Of a stretch of DNA of 64,000 nucleotides, positions 11,364 to 19,718 are shown piece after piece. Where the stretch lies: positions 336,387 to 400,386 of the forward strand of contig NZ_LSTV01000005.1 in NCBI RefSeq assembly GCF_001644225.1, given 5' to 3'. This DNA comes from Microbacterium oleivorans. Lineage in GTDB: Bacteria > Actinomycetota > Actinomycetes > Actinomycetales > Microbacteriaceae. Every line of letters starts with the position of its first letter. The first letter of the stretch is position 1. The position numbers and the translations under genes are program-made. Under the pieces are notes generated by a model that saw only the letters and a list, made by a program, of their open reading frames with translations, was not told the DNA's origin and did no database searches.

Positions 11364-12086
11364 TCAGCGGGACGAGTTGGCGGTGCGGCCCCGCACGATG
11401 CCCACGAACGCATCGACCAGCTCGGTCGTCCCGTCCGCCGGCCACGCCAGGGCGACAGCGGATGCCGGGGCCCCCGCGAGCGGGCGGAACGTCACGTCCT
11501 TGCGGTGATGCAGCCGTGCGAGGGACATCGGCACGATGACGATACCGACGCCGGCGGCGACGGTCTCGATCGCCTCGCCCGTCGTCGCAGGTGCGGCGAA
11601 GCGGGGCGCCTCGGTTCCCGGCAGGTCGACGCCGAGCACATCGTCGCGCGGGACGATCCGCACCTCGCCGGCGAGGTCCTCGACGGTCAGCTCATCGGCG
11701 GCGGTCAGGTGCGAGTCCGCGGCGCACACGACGACCGTCGTCTCCTCGTACAGAGGGATGACGTGCAGCCCGTCCCGGTCGATCGGCAACCGCACGATCG
11801 CGGCGTCGACCTCGCCTCGGATGAACGCGGTGCGCTGCTCCGCGACGAGCAGGGGGACGAGCTCGAGCGGCGTGCGCGGCATCCGCGTCTTCCAGGTGTC
11901 GATCCACTTGCCGGGCGTCGCGCCGGGCACGGCGCCCAGCCGGAACGGTCCCGCGGGAGGTGCCGCGACGGTCGCCGGCTCCGGCACGGCCTTCGGGCGC
12001 GGCTTCGCCGGCGACTTCGGCTTGGCCGACGCCTTCCCCGGGCCGGGGCGGCCGGCCTTGCGGTGGGGTCCGCCGCGTGTCGCCAT
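11364..12086 (-). CDS. LysR-type effector domain protein lacking the HTH
   Basis: A 240-residue protein. Residues from about 50 on match the ligand-binding PBP2 domain of LysR regulators (RMPRTPLELVPLLVAEQRTAFIRGEVDAAIVRLP, DGLHVIPLYEETTVVVCAADSHL). The DNA-binding helix-turn-helix is absent. In its place is a basic Lys/Pro/Ala-rich tail with RKAGRPGPGK, which resembles an AT-hook. The ATG at 12086 is supported by TACGCT (12094-12099) 7 nt upstream; a longer open frame upstream runs antisense through the nuclease gene. It may sequester a ligand, bind DNA through the basic tail, or pair with a full LysR protein. Its role is unknown. Confidence 0.8.
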   Translation of the reverse strand: MATRGGPHRKAGRPGPGKASAKPKSPAKPRPKAVPEPATVAAPPAGPFRLGAVPGATPGKWIDTWKTRMPRTPLELVPLLVAEQRTAFIRGEVDAAIVRLPIDRDGLHVIPLYEETTVVVCAADSHLTAADELTVEDLAGEVRIVPRDDVLGVDLPGTEAPRFAAPATTGEAIETVAAGVGIVIVPMSLARLHHRKDVTFRPLAGAPASAVALAWPADGTTELVDAFVGIVRGRTANSSR

Positions 12087-12111
12087 GCCTGTCAGCGTAG
12101 CCGCGCGGGTC

Positions 12112-12642
12112 TCAGCACGACCCCCACCGGCCGATGCCCTCCGCCTCGGCGGTGCGCTGCGCGTCGGCGAACCGCGTCGCATAGCGCGTGTTCGGCGGGA
12201 TGCGAAGGGTCTCGGCGTGGCCCTCGGCGACGAGCGTCTTGTTGACGAACACCCCGTCGGGCGTCCAGAGGTAGCGCAGCGCCCGGTCGTACCGGTCGAC
12301 CGGCTCCCGGTCGGCGGTCGCCCAGACGCGGCTCCCGTCGGGGGCGAGTTCGCGCAGCCGGGCGGTCGCGGCATCCGCTCCGCACTCCGGTTCGGGTCGC
12401 GCCTCGGGGGTGTCGATGCCGATGAGGCGCACACGCACCTCGCCGTCCGGCCCTCGCGCGACGAGGGTGTCGCCGTCGACGACCCGTTCAACCGTGTAGG
12501 CAACCGCGTCCTCGGGAACACCAGCGGGCTCGGGGACACCAGCGGGCCGGGGCACAGCGAACCACGCCACCCATACCCCGGCGACCACCAGCAACCCGAT
12601 CACGGCCGCGAGGACGACACGACGCGACCGGGGAGTACTCAC
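12112..12642 (-). CDS. Membrane-anchored or secreted thermonuclease-family protein
   Basis: A 176-residue staphylococcal-nuclease-like protein. A single N-terminal hydrophobic segment (VVLAAVIGLLVVAGVWVAWF) acts as signal anchor. A Pro/Gly/Val linker and the SNase OB-fold domain follow, with VVDGDTLVA, VRLIGIDTPE and DRYDRALRYLW carrying the expected Asp, Arg and Glu positions. The predicted activity is calcium-dependent cleavage of DNA or RNA outside the cell. The GTG start is supported by TAGCCT (12649-12654) 6 nt upstream. Confidence 0.88.
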   Translation of the reverse strand: MSTPRSRRVVLAAVIGLLVVAGVWVAWFAVPRPAGVPEPAGVPEDAVAYTVERVVDGDTLVARGPDGEVRVRLIGIDTPEARPEPECGADAATARLRELAPDGSRVWATADREPVDRYDRALRYLWTPDGVFVNKTLVAEGHAETLRIPPNTRYATRFADAQRTAEAEGIGRWGSC

Positions 12643-12674
12643 CCGCCGAGGCTAACCCGCGGCACGGACAACGG

Positions 12675-12695
12675 CCCGACCGGGTGAGGGTCGGG
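12675..12695 (-). terminator. Hairpin downstream of the hexapeptide-repeat gene
   Basis: CCCGACC and GGTCGGG pair with a 7-nt loop directly after the stop codon of the gene ending at 12709. There is no U-tract, as is usual for actinobacterial terminators. Confidence 0.45.
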
Positions 12696-12708
12696 TCGTC
12701 CGATCAGG

Positions 12709-13116
12709 TCAGGCCGCCAGTCGCAGCCCGCGACGGTCGGTCGCGACACGCTCGCCGTCGCCGATGCTCTCGTCGTCGCCGATCAGCGACTCGTTCGCCA
12801 CACGGGCGCCCGCCCCGACGAAGCAGCGCACGCCGATTTTCGCGCCCGCGCCGATCACGGCGCCCGGGCCGATGTGCGCGTGCGGTGCGATCTCGGCGTT
12901 CGGGCCGATCATGGCATCGGGTTCGATCCAGACGCCGCGTCCGATCCGTGCCCCGGCCGCAATCTGCGCTCCCGGTTCGACGTAGGCGCCCGCTTCGACG
13001 ACCGCGCTCGGGTGCACCTTGGCGCCGTTCGCGATCAAGCCACGTCCGTTGGCGTGCTTGCGGTAGCGCAGCGTCTCGCCTCGGTCGTTCTCGATGTCGA
13101 TGTAGTTCTTGCCCAC
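12709..13116 (-). CDS. Left-handed beta-helix (hexapeptide repeat) protein
   Basis: A 135-residue protein built largely of hexapeptide repeats of the type [LIV]-G-x-x-A-x (VHPSAVVEAGAYVEPGAQIAAGARIG and onward), the fold of acyltransferases and gamma-carbonic-anhydrase-like proteins. The N-terminal NYIDIENDRGETLRYRKHANGRG is not part of the helix. The three histidines of gamma-carbonic anhydrases are not obvious. The GTG at 13116 has an excellent AAGGAGG ribosome binding site about 7 nt upstream. The function is probably a small acyltransferase-like or structural protein; the substrate is unknown. Confidence 0.75.
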   Translation of the reverse strand: MGKNYIDIENDRGETLRYRKHANGRGLIANGAKVHPSAVVEAGAYVEPGAQIAAGARIGRGVWIEPDAMIGPNAEIAPHAHIGPGAVIGAGAKIGVRCFVGAGARVANESLIGDDESIGDGERVATDRRGLRLAA

Positions 13117-13212
13117 GGGTCCTCCTTGACGGATACAACGTCCCACAAGGCATTTCATTCCCCTGCGACCACCGAAATCATGGGGTTGACCTGGGCTGGG
13201 TAACCTGATTCG

Positions 13213-13878
13213 GTGACCGCGCCCGCACACCCGATCGACTCCGCCGCTCCCGAGACCGGTCCGTCGCTCGTGTTCGAGCAGAAGGCCGCCCCGCATTCGT
13301 GGCTGGACGATGTCGTCGGGCTCGCCACGGGCACCTTCACCGTGTCGCTCGGACTGTTCCTGCTGCACCTCAGCACGGCCGTCACCGGCGGCACCGCCGG
13401 GCTCTCCCTGTTGCTGAACTACGCCGTGGAATGGCCCTTCTGGGCGTTGTTCGCGGTCGTCAACCTGCCCTTCGGCATCCTGGCCGTCTGGAAGCGCGGT
13501 TGGGACTTCGCGCTCCGCACCTTCGTCTGCATCGGCGCCGTCTCGGGGTTCTCGGTGCTCATCGAGCACTTCTTCGTCGTCGAGCGCATCGACCCGATCT
13601 TCGGCACCGTCGCCGGGAACCTCCTCGCCGGCATCGGGCTGCTCATCGTCTTCCGCCACGGCGCGAGCCTCGGCGGCGTCAACGTCGTGGCACTGATCAT
13701 CCAGGATGCGACCGGCATCCGCGTCGGGTGGACCATGATGGTCTTCGATGTCCTCGTCATCCTGCTCGCCCTCCTCGTGGTCCCGTGGCCGAACGTCCTG
13801 CTCAGCGCGGCGGGCGCGGTCGTGCTGAACCTCGTGCTCGCCCTCAACCACCGGCCCGGCCGGTACATCGGTCACTGA
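13213..13878 (+). CDS. YitT family membrane protein
   Basis: A 221-residue membrane protein with five to six hydrophobic segments. The blocks GTAGLSLLLNYAV, FGTVAGNLLAGIGLLIVFRHGASLGGVNVVALIIQ and VGWTMMVFDVLVILLALLVV follow the YitT (DUF161) pattern, a family of unknown transport function. GTG at 13213 lies 6 nt behind TAACCT (13201-13206), so it is probably leaderless. Its stop overlaps the next start in TGATG. Confidence 0.82.
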   Translation: MTAPAHPIDSAAPETGPSLVFEQKAAPHSWLDDVVGLATGTFTVSLGLFLLHLSTAVTGGTAGLSLLLNYAVEWPFWALFAVVNLPFGILAVWKRGWDFALRTFVCIGAVSGFSVLIEHFFVVERIDPIFGTVAGNLLAGIGLLIVFRHGASLGGVNVVALIIQDATGIRVGWTMMVFDVLVILLALLVVPWPNVLLSAAGAVVLNLVLALNHRPGRYIGH

Positions 13879-14177
13879 TGGTCGACATCGGAGGTGTCCG
13901 TCTGTCGGGCCGCATGATCTGCCACACGCAGGAAGAAGCGGATGCCGTGCGTCGCCACCTCGACGCGCACATCGAGCGCACGCGGGCCGAGCCCGGGTGC
14001 CTGCTGTTCGAGATCACGCCGCTTGGCGGGGGTCGCGCATGGTCGGTCGAGGAGCTCTTCACCGACGCGCAGGCGTTCCGCGCGCACCAGCGTCGCACGG
14101 CGGAGAGCGAGTGGGGCCGCGCGACGGCGGGCATCGAACGTCGCTACCGCATCGAAGGGTTGCCACCCGAGGAGTGA
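13878..14177 (+). CDS. Antibiotic biosynthesis monooxygenase (ABM) domain protein
   Basis: A 99-residue single-domain ferredoxin-like protein. MICHTQEEADAVRRHLDAHIERTRAEPGCLLFEITPL and WSVEELFTDAQAFRAHQRRT match the ABM fold of quinol monooxygenases such as YgiN. Translation is coupled to the YitT gene by a one-base overlap. These proteins act as small cofactor-free monooxygenases or dimeric binding modules; no substrate is indicated. Confidence 0.82.
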   Translation: MVDIGGVRLSGRMICHTQEEADAVRRHLDAHIERTRAEPGCLLFEITPLGGGRAWSVEELFTDAQAFRAHQRRTAESEWGRATAGIERRYRIEGLPPEE

Positions 14178-14184
14178 GCCCCCG

Positions 14185-14958
14185 TCACGGCTGGCAGACG
14201 GGGCACCAGAAGACGATCCGCTCGCTCGTCGCGCGCGCCCCGAGCTCGGACCCCTGGATGAGGGTGCCGCACCGGCGGCACGGCTTGCCGCCGCGCCCGT
14301 AGACCCACGTCTGCTTGCCGGGGCGGTTGTCGCCCGTGAACGTCCGCCCCTGCCGGTCGCGGTTCGCGCGGATCATCCGCACCCCGGTGTCGATGAGTCC
14401 CGCCACGTCGACGTCCCGCGCGAGGGCGGTAGGACGGATGCCGCGCACGAACAGCAGCTCGTTGGCGTACTCGTTGCCGAACCCGGCCACGTTCCGCTGG
14501 TCGAGCAGTGCGACGTGGATCGCCCGTTCGTCGGCGGCGACCCGGCGCACCGCCTCTGCGGCATCCCAGTCGGCGGCGAGCGGATCAGGCCCCAGGTGCC
14601 CGACGACGCGGCCCTCGTCGGCGGTCGGCAGGACCTCGACCATGGCGAGCTCGAAACCGACGGCATCCGCGGGTCTCGTCCCGACGATCGCACGCGCCTG
14701 GAACGCGGGCGCGCGCCATTTCTGCCCGGGCCGGTAGACGTGCCAGCGACCCTCCATCTTGAGGTGCGAGTGCAGGGTCTGCGCGCCGATGCGCATGAGG
14801 AGGTGCTTGCCGCGGGGGACGACCTCGCGCACGGTCTCGCCGCGCAGGTCGACGGTCGCGCTGCGCGGCACCCGCACCTCGAAACGGGTCACCTCGTGGC
14901 CGGCGAGTGCCTCGTGCAGCTTCCGCGCGGCGCGGAAGACGGTGTCGCCCTCGGGCAT
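14185..14958 (-). CDS. nei: Fpg/Nei-type DNA glycosylase (Nei2-like)
   Basis: A 257-residue base-excision repair glycosylase/AP lyase. MPEGDTVFRAARKLHEALAG gives the catalytic N-terminal proline and Glu3; the H2TH region is VAGFGNEYANELLFVRGIRP with the usual Asn; the C-terminal zinc finger has CRRCGTLIQ and WCPVCQP. The MPEGDTV start is that of endonuclease VIII, which removes oxidised pyrimidines. It lies 9 bp downstream of lhr with its own GGGAGG ribosome binding site, so it is in the same operon. The Lhr-Nei pair is also adjacent in mycobacteria (family knowledge), supporting a joint repair role. Confidence 0.93.
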   Translation of the reverse strand: MPEGDTVFRAARKLHEALAGHEVTRFEVRVPRSATVDLRGETVREVVPRGKHLLMRIGAQTLHSHLKMEGRWHVYRPGQKWRAPAFQARAIVGTRPADAVGFELAMVEVLPTADEGRVVGHLGPDPLAADWDAAEAVRRVAADERAIHVALLDQRNVAGFGNEYANELLFVRGIRPTALARDVDVAGLIDTGVRMIRANRDRQGRTFTGDNRPGKQTWVYGRGGKPCRRCGTLIQGSELGARATSERIVFWCPVCQP

Positions 14959-14967
14959 CCGGCCTCC

Positions 14968-17900
14968 CTACGCTCGCTGCGGCTCGCGAGCCCCGCGCCG
15001 CAGCGTGAGGCCCTTCGGCGATTCGACGAACCCGGCGTCGCGCAGGGCGCGGCCAGCGGCGGTTGTGTAGACGAATGCGCCGCTGACCTGCTCGATCGTG
15101 AGGGTGTCGAGCTTCCGCGCGCGGGCGGTGTCGACGAGGCTGCGGGCGGCGGCGGCGAGGACCTCCTCGTCGTCGGTGAAGGCCAGCGCCGTGCGCCCGC
15201 CGCGCTCGAGGTACAGCACGAGGGCGCCGTCCACGAGAACGACGAGCCCGCCCGCCTTGCGCCCGGGCCGGTGGTTCACACCCTCGAGCGCGGGCCAGTT
15301 GAGCGCCGCACCGTATGGGTTCGCCGGGTCGGTCGCCGCGAGGGTCCGTGCCGTGAGCGGCGCGGGCTCGGGCACCGACGCGAACTCGCGCAACCGGTCG
15401 ACGGTGGCGGACGTCGCGAACTGGGCGGCGCCCAGCTTCTCGACGAAGTAGCCGCGGCGGCAGTGCCCGGCATCCTCGAATCCGGCGAGGATCCGGTAGA
15501 CCTGCGCGAACCCGCCGGGCACGCCCTCGGACTGCACCGAGCCGCGCGTGACGACGCCGTAGCGCTCGAGCAGCAGACCGGCCGTCGCCGTCGCCCGCAG
15601 CGTCGCGTCGGAGTCGGGCGTCGGCAGCAGCGACCATCGCCCGCCCACCATCGCGGGACGCTGCGGTGCGGGACGTGCGGCGGCCGCGATCGGCGTGCCG
15701 CGGAACATGCGCGTGCGCGGCGTGCGTCGGGTCACGCGGTGGGCCTGTGACCCGCCGCCGAGCAGGCCGCGGACCGGGGCGAATGTATCGTTCGTGACTC
15801 GCCTCGACCAGGTGAGATTCCACAGCGCGTCGATGACGGACTGCTCGTTCGGGGCCTCGACCATCCCGGCGAGCTGCGACGCGAAGTACGCGCCGCCCGC
15901 GCTGAGCGCGTCGAGGATCGACTGCTCGAACGGCGTGGGCTCGTCCTCGGGCACCTGCAGGGTGAGGGATGCCGCATCGGCGGGGTGCAGGGCGACCCAG
16001 CCGTCCCGACCGGGCAGCGAGCCGTGACCCGACCACAGCACCTCGCCGGTCGCGGTGAGCTCGTCGAGCAGTGCGGGGGAGTAGTCGCGGACGCGCGAGG
16101 GGAGGATGAGGGACTCCCACGCGCTCGCCGGCAGCGGCACACCCGCCAGCTGCTCGACGACGGCGAGCACCCCGTCGACCCCCTCGAGCGGACGCGTCAG
16201 ATGCTGCCAGACCGGCAGGAAGCGGCCGAGCGCGTCGGGGGCGACGGGTTCGACGCTGCCGCGGATCGCGGCGAGCGACCGCATCCGGATCCGGCGCAGC
16301 ACCTCGCTGTCGCACCATTCCAGGTCGTCGGTGTGCGCGGAGTCGGCGGGCAGGAAGAATCCGCTCGCCAGGCGCCCCTGCGCCTCGAGTCGCTGCAGCG
16401 TCTGGCGCGCGACCGCACCGCCGACGCCGAGGCGGGTCGCGACGTCGGAGGTGCGGAACGGGCCGTGTGTGCGGGCGTACCGGGCGACGAGGTCGGCGAG
16501 CGGATCGGCGACCGGTTCGAGGAAGGCGGTCGGGATGCCGACGGGCAGCGCCGCCCCGAGGGCGTCGCGCAGGCGGCCCGCGTCCTCGATGCCCGCGACG
16601 CGTGCGACGCCGCCGAACGTGACGCGGATCGCCCGGCGTGCCTCGACGAGCTCGTCGAGGAGGGCCGCGGCATCCGCTTCGGTCGCGGCCGGCGCCGGCG
16701 CGTCGGGATCGACGGATGCGCCCTCAAGCCGCTCGGCGACCTCGGCGGGCGAGAGCGGCCCGAGCAGACGCAGCAAGTCGGCGACCCCCTCGACGCCGCG
16801 CACCCGCCGCGTCGGGTCGAGCCGCTGCAGTTCGCGCTCGTACTGCTCGATGACCCCCGGGTCGAGCAGTTCGCGCATCTCGATCTTGCCGAGCAGCTCG
16901 CTCAGCAGCGCCGGATCGACCGAGAGCGCGGCCGCGCGACGCTCGGCGAGGGGAGAATCGCCCTCGTACATGAACGCCCCGACATATCCGAAGAGCAGGT
17001 CGCGTGCGTACGGCGAAGGTGAGCTCGTCGTCGTCTCGACGAGGCGGATGCGGCGGTCCGCGATGCTCCGCGCGATGCGCAGCAGGGCGGGCAGGTCGTA
17101 GACGTCCTGCAGCACCTCGCGCAGGGTCTCGAGGATGATCGGGAAGGTCGGGTGCTCCTTCGCGACCTCGAGCAGTTGCGCGGAGCGCTGGCGCTGCTGC
17201 CAGAGAGGCGATCGCTTGTTCGGGTTGAGGCGCGGCAGGAGGAGGGCCCGTGCGGCGCACTCGCGGAAGCGCGAGGCGAACAGCGCGGAGCCGCCGACCT
17301 CGGAGGTCACGAGCTGCTCGAGCTCGTCGGCGTCGAAGACGAAGAGTTCTGCGCCCGGCGGCTCGGCGTCGGTGTCTGGCACGCGCGCGATGATCCCATC
17401 GTCGCTGGCGACGGCGGCGCCCTCGACACCGAGACGCTCGCGGATGCGGGCGTTGACGGCCAGAGCCCACGGGGCGTGCACGTGCATGCCGTACGGGGAA
17501 TGGAGGATGACGCGCCAGTCGCCGACCTCGTCGCGGGACCGCTCGACGGTCAGTGTCTTGTCGGTGGGCAGGCTGCCGGTCGCCTCGCGCTGCTCGCCGA
17601 TGTAGGCCAGCAGGTTGCCGATCGCGTTGTCGTCGAGGCCCGACTCGCGCAGTCGCTCGGTCGCCTTCTCGGGCTTCGCCGTCGACAGTTCGCGCGAGAA
17701 CTTGCCGAGTGCTTCGCCGAGCTCGGCGGGGCGGCCGAGGCCGTCGCCGTGCCAGAACGGCAGCTTGCCCGGCTGCCCGTACGCGGGCAGAACGTTGACG
17801 CGGTCGTGGGTGATCTCGACGATGCGCCAGCTCGTCGTGCCGAGGGTGAAGACGTCGCCGACGCGCGATTCGTAGACCATCTCCTCGTCGAGTTCTCCGA

Positions 17901-19659
17901 CGCGCGCGTTGCGGGCCTCGCCCGAGATGAAGACGCCGAACAGTCCGCGATCGGGGATCGTGCCACCGCTCGTCACCGCAATGCGCTGCGCACCGGGCCG
18001 CCCGGTGATGGTGCCGGCATCCCGATCCCACACGACGCGGGGGCGCAGTTCGGCGAACGCGTCGGACGGATAACGCCCCGCGAGCAGGTCGAGCGTCGCC
18101 TCGTACGCCGAGCGCGGCAGCGAGCGGAACGGGGCCGACCGCTTGACCGTCTCGAACCAGCCCTCGACGTCGAGGACGGCCACGGCCGAGGCGGCGATCG
18201 TCTGCTGCGCGAGGATGTCGAGCGGGTTCTGCGGCACCGAGATCGCCTCGATCTGGCCCGCCAGCATCCGCTCGGTCACGACCGCGGTGTGCAGCACGTC
18301 GCCCCGGTGCTTGGGGAAGAGCGCGGCGCGGCTGACCTCGCCGACCTGGTGGCCCGCGCGGCCGACGCGTTGCAGACCGGAGGCCGCGGACGGCGGCGCC
18401 TCGACCTGGATGACGAGGTCGACGGCGCCCATGTCGATGCCGAGCTCGAGGCTACTCGTCGCCACGACGCAGCGGAGGGCGCCGGACTTCAGCTCGTCCT
18501 CGACCTGCGCACGCTGCTCCTTCGACACCGAACCGTGGTGCGCCTTCGCGAGGATCGCCTCGACGCCCGCCGACGAGCCCGCCTGCGCCATCATTGCCGC
18601 GGGCACCGTCTGGTCTGGCACGTCGATGCCGACGCGCTCGGCGTAGATCTCGTTCAGCCGGCCGGTCAGCCGCTCGGCGAGCCGGCGCGAGTTCGAGAAC
18701 ACGATCGTCGAGCGGTGCGCGAGGATGCGGTCGACGATCGCCTCTTCGACGTGCGGCCAGACCGACCCCGTCATCTCGGACGACTGCGGCGGCGTGTACC
18801 AGTTGCCGCCGTCGCCGTCATCGTCGTCATCGGTCGCGACGGGCGCCTCCTCCTCGGGCGCACCCGGCGGCGGGGGCGGGTTCGTGAGGTCGTCGATCGG
18901 GACGACCACCGAGAGGTCGAAGGCCTTGCTCGCCTTCGGCGCGACGATGTCCACCGGAGCCGCGCCGCCGAGGAAGCGCGCGACCTCGTCGATCGGACGC
19001 ACCGTCGCCGACAGCCCGATGCGCTGGGCGGGGGTGTCGAGCAGGGTGTCGAGCCGCTCGAGGCTGACGGCGAGGTGGGCCCCGCGCTTGGTCGCGGCGA
19101 CGGCGTGGACCTCGTCCACGATGACGGTGTGGATGCCGCGCAGCGTCTCGGCCGCCTGCGAGGTCAGCATCAGGTACAGCGACTCGGGCGTCGTGATGAG
19201 GATGTCCGGCGGATCCGCGAGCAGACGGCGTCGGTCGGCGGAGGGCGTGTCGCCGGATCGGACGCCGACCGTGACGTCGGGCGCCGGCATCCCCAGCCGC
19301 CGGGCCGACTGGCCGATGCCCACCAGCGGGGAGCGGAGGTTGCGCTCGACGTCGACGCCGAGGGCCTTGAGCGGGGAGACGTAGAGGACGCGCGTACGGG
19401 GGGATGCGGCATCCGCTCGCTTCTTGGTCGGCTTCGCGTCCTGCGTCGGCGCCTCGGCGACACGGTCGCGGAAGATGCGGTCGAGTGCCCACAGGAACGC
19501 CGACAGCGTCTTGCCCGAGCCGGTGGGCGCGACGACGAGGGCGTGCTTGCCCGCCGAGATCGCCTGCCAGGCGCCGGCCTGCGCCGCGGTCGGGGCGTGG
19601 AAGGCACCGCGGAACCAGTCCTGCGTCGCAGGACTGAAGCGCTCGAGCACGTCCGCCAT
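14968..19659 (-). CDS. lhr: ATP-dependent helicase Lhr (long form)
   Basis: A 1563-residue superfamily 2 helicase. The N-terminal half has APTGSGKT (Walker A, near residues 44-51), VIVDEVHAV, SATVRP, VVATSSLELGIDMG and RVGRAGHQ. The long C-terminal half is the Lhr-specific extension with winged-helix regions (RTSDVATRLGVGGAVARQTLQRLEAQGRL). Full length compares well with the roughly 1500-residue Lhr of other actinobacteria, a 3'-to-5' translocase induced by DNA damage. Around residues 265-290 there is an acidic Pro/Asp-rich insertion. GATGAT lies 6 nt upstream of the ATG, so it may be leaderless. The nei gene follows in the operon. Confidence 0.96.
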   Translation of the reverse strand: MADVLERFSPATQDWFRGAFHAPTAAQAGAWQAISAGKHALVVAPTGSGKTLSAFLWALDRIFRDRVAEAPTQDAKPTKKRADAASPRTRVLYVSPLKALGVDVERNLRSPLVGIGQSARRLGMPAPDVTVGVRSGDTPSADRRRLLADPPDILITTPESLYLMLTSQAAETLRGIHTVIVDEVHAVAATKRGAHLAVSLERLDTLLDTPAQRIGLSATVRPIDEVARFLGGAAPVDIVAPKASKAFDLSVVVPIDDLTNPPPPPGAPEEEAPVATDDDDDGDGGNWYTPPQSSEMTGSVWPHVEEAIVDRILAHRSTIVFSNSRRLAERLTGRLNEIYAERVGIDVPDQTVPAAMMAQAGSSAGVEAILAKAHHGSVSKEQRAQVEDELKSGALRCVVATSSLELGIDMGAVDLVIQVEAPPSAASGLQRVGRAGHQVGEVSRAALFPKHRGDVLHTAVVTERMLAGQIEAISVPQNPLDILAQQTIAASAVAVLDVEGWFETVKRSAPFRSLPRSAYEATLDLLAGRYPSDAFAELRPRVVWDRDAGTITGRPGAQRIAVTSGGTIPDRGLFGVFISGEARNARVGELDEEMVYESRVGDVFTLGTTSWRIVEITHDRVNVLPAYGQPGKLPFWHGDGLGRPAELGEALGKFSRELSTAKPEKATERLRESGLDDNAIGNLLAYIGEQREATGSLPTDKTLTVERSRDEVGDWRVILHSPYGMHVHAPWALAVNARIRERLGVEGAAVASDDGIIARVPDTDAEPPGAELFVFDADELEQLVTSEVGGSALFASRFRECAARALLLPRLNPNKRSPLWQQRQRSAQLLEVAKEHPTFPIILETLREVLQDVYDLPALLRIARSIADRRIRLVETTTSSPSPYARDLLFGYVGAFMYEGDSPLAERRAAALSVDPALLSELLGKIEMRELLDPGVIEQYERELQRLDPTRRVRGVEGVADLLRLLGPLSPAEVAERLEGASVDPDAPAPAATEADAAALLDELVEARRAIRVTFGGVARVAGIEDAGRLRDALGAALPVGIPTAFLEPVADPLADLVARYARTHGPFRTSDVATRLGVGGAVARQTLQRLEAQGRLASGFFLPADSAHTDDLEWCDSEVLRRIRMRSLAAIRGSVEPVAPDALGRFLPVWQHLTRPLEGVDGVLAVVEQLAGVPLPASAWESLILPSRVRDYSPALLDELTATGEVLWSGHGSLPGRDGWVALHPADAASLTLQVPEDEPTPFEQSILDALSAGGAYFASQLAGMVEAPNEQSVIDALWNLTWSRRVTNDTFAPVRGLLGGGSQAHRVTRRTPRTRMFRGTPIAAAARPAPQRPAMVGGRWSLLPTPDSDATLRATATAGLLLERYGVVTRGSVQSEGVPGGFAQVYRILAGFEDAGHCRRGYFVEKLGAAQFATSATVDRLREFASVPEPAPLTARTLAATDPANPYGAALNWPALEGVNHRPGRKAGGLVVLVDGALVLYLERGGRTALAFTDDEEVLAAAARSLVDTARARKLDTLTIEQVSGAFVYTTAAGRALRDAGFVESPKGLTLRRGAREPQRA

Positions 19660-19689
19660 GCTCCTATCATCACGCGGACCACCGACATC

Positions 19690-19713
19690 GGGCCGGGGCT
19701 TGCGCCCCGGCCC
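19690..19713 (-). terminator. Terminator hairpin after the ABC-F gene
   Basis: GGGCCGGGGC and GCCCCGGCCC form a perfect 10-bp stem with a 4-nt loop, directly after the ABC-F stop and before lhr. It separates the two same-strand genes into two transcripts. Confidence 0.7.
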
Positions 19714-19718
19714 GCGCG

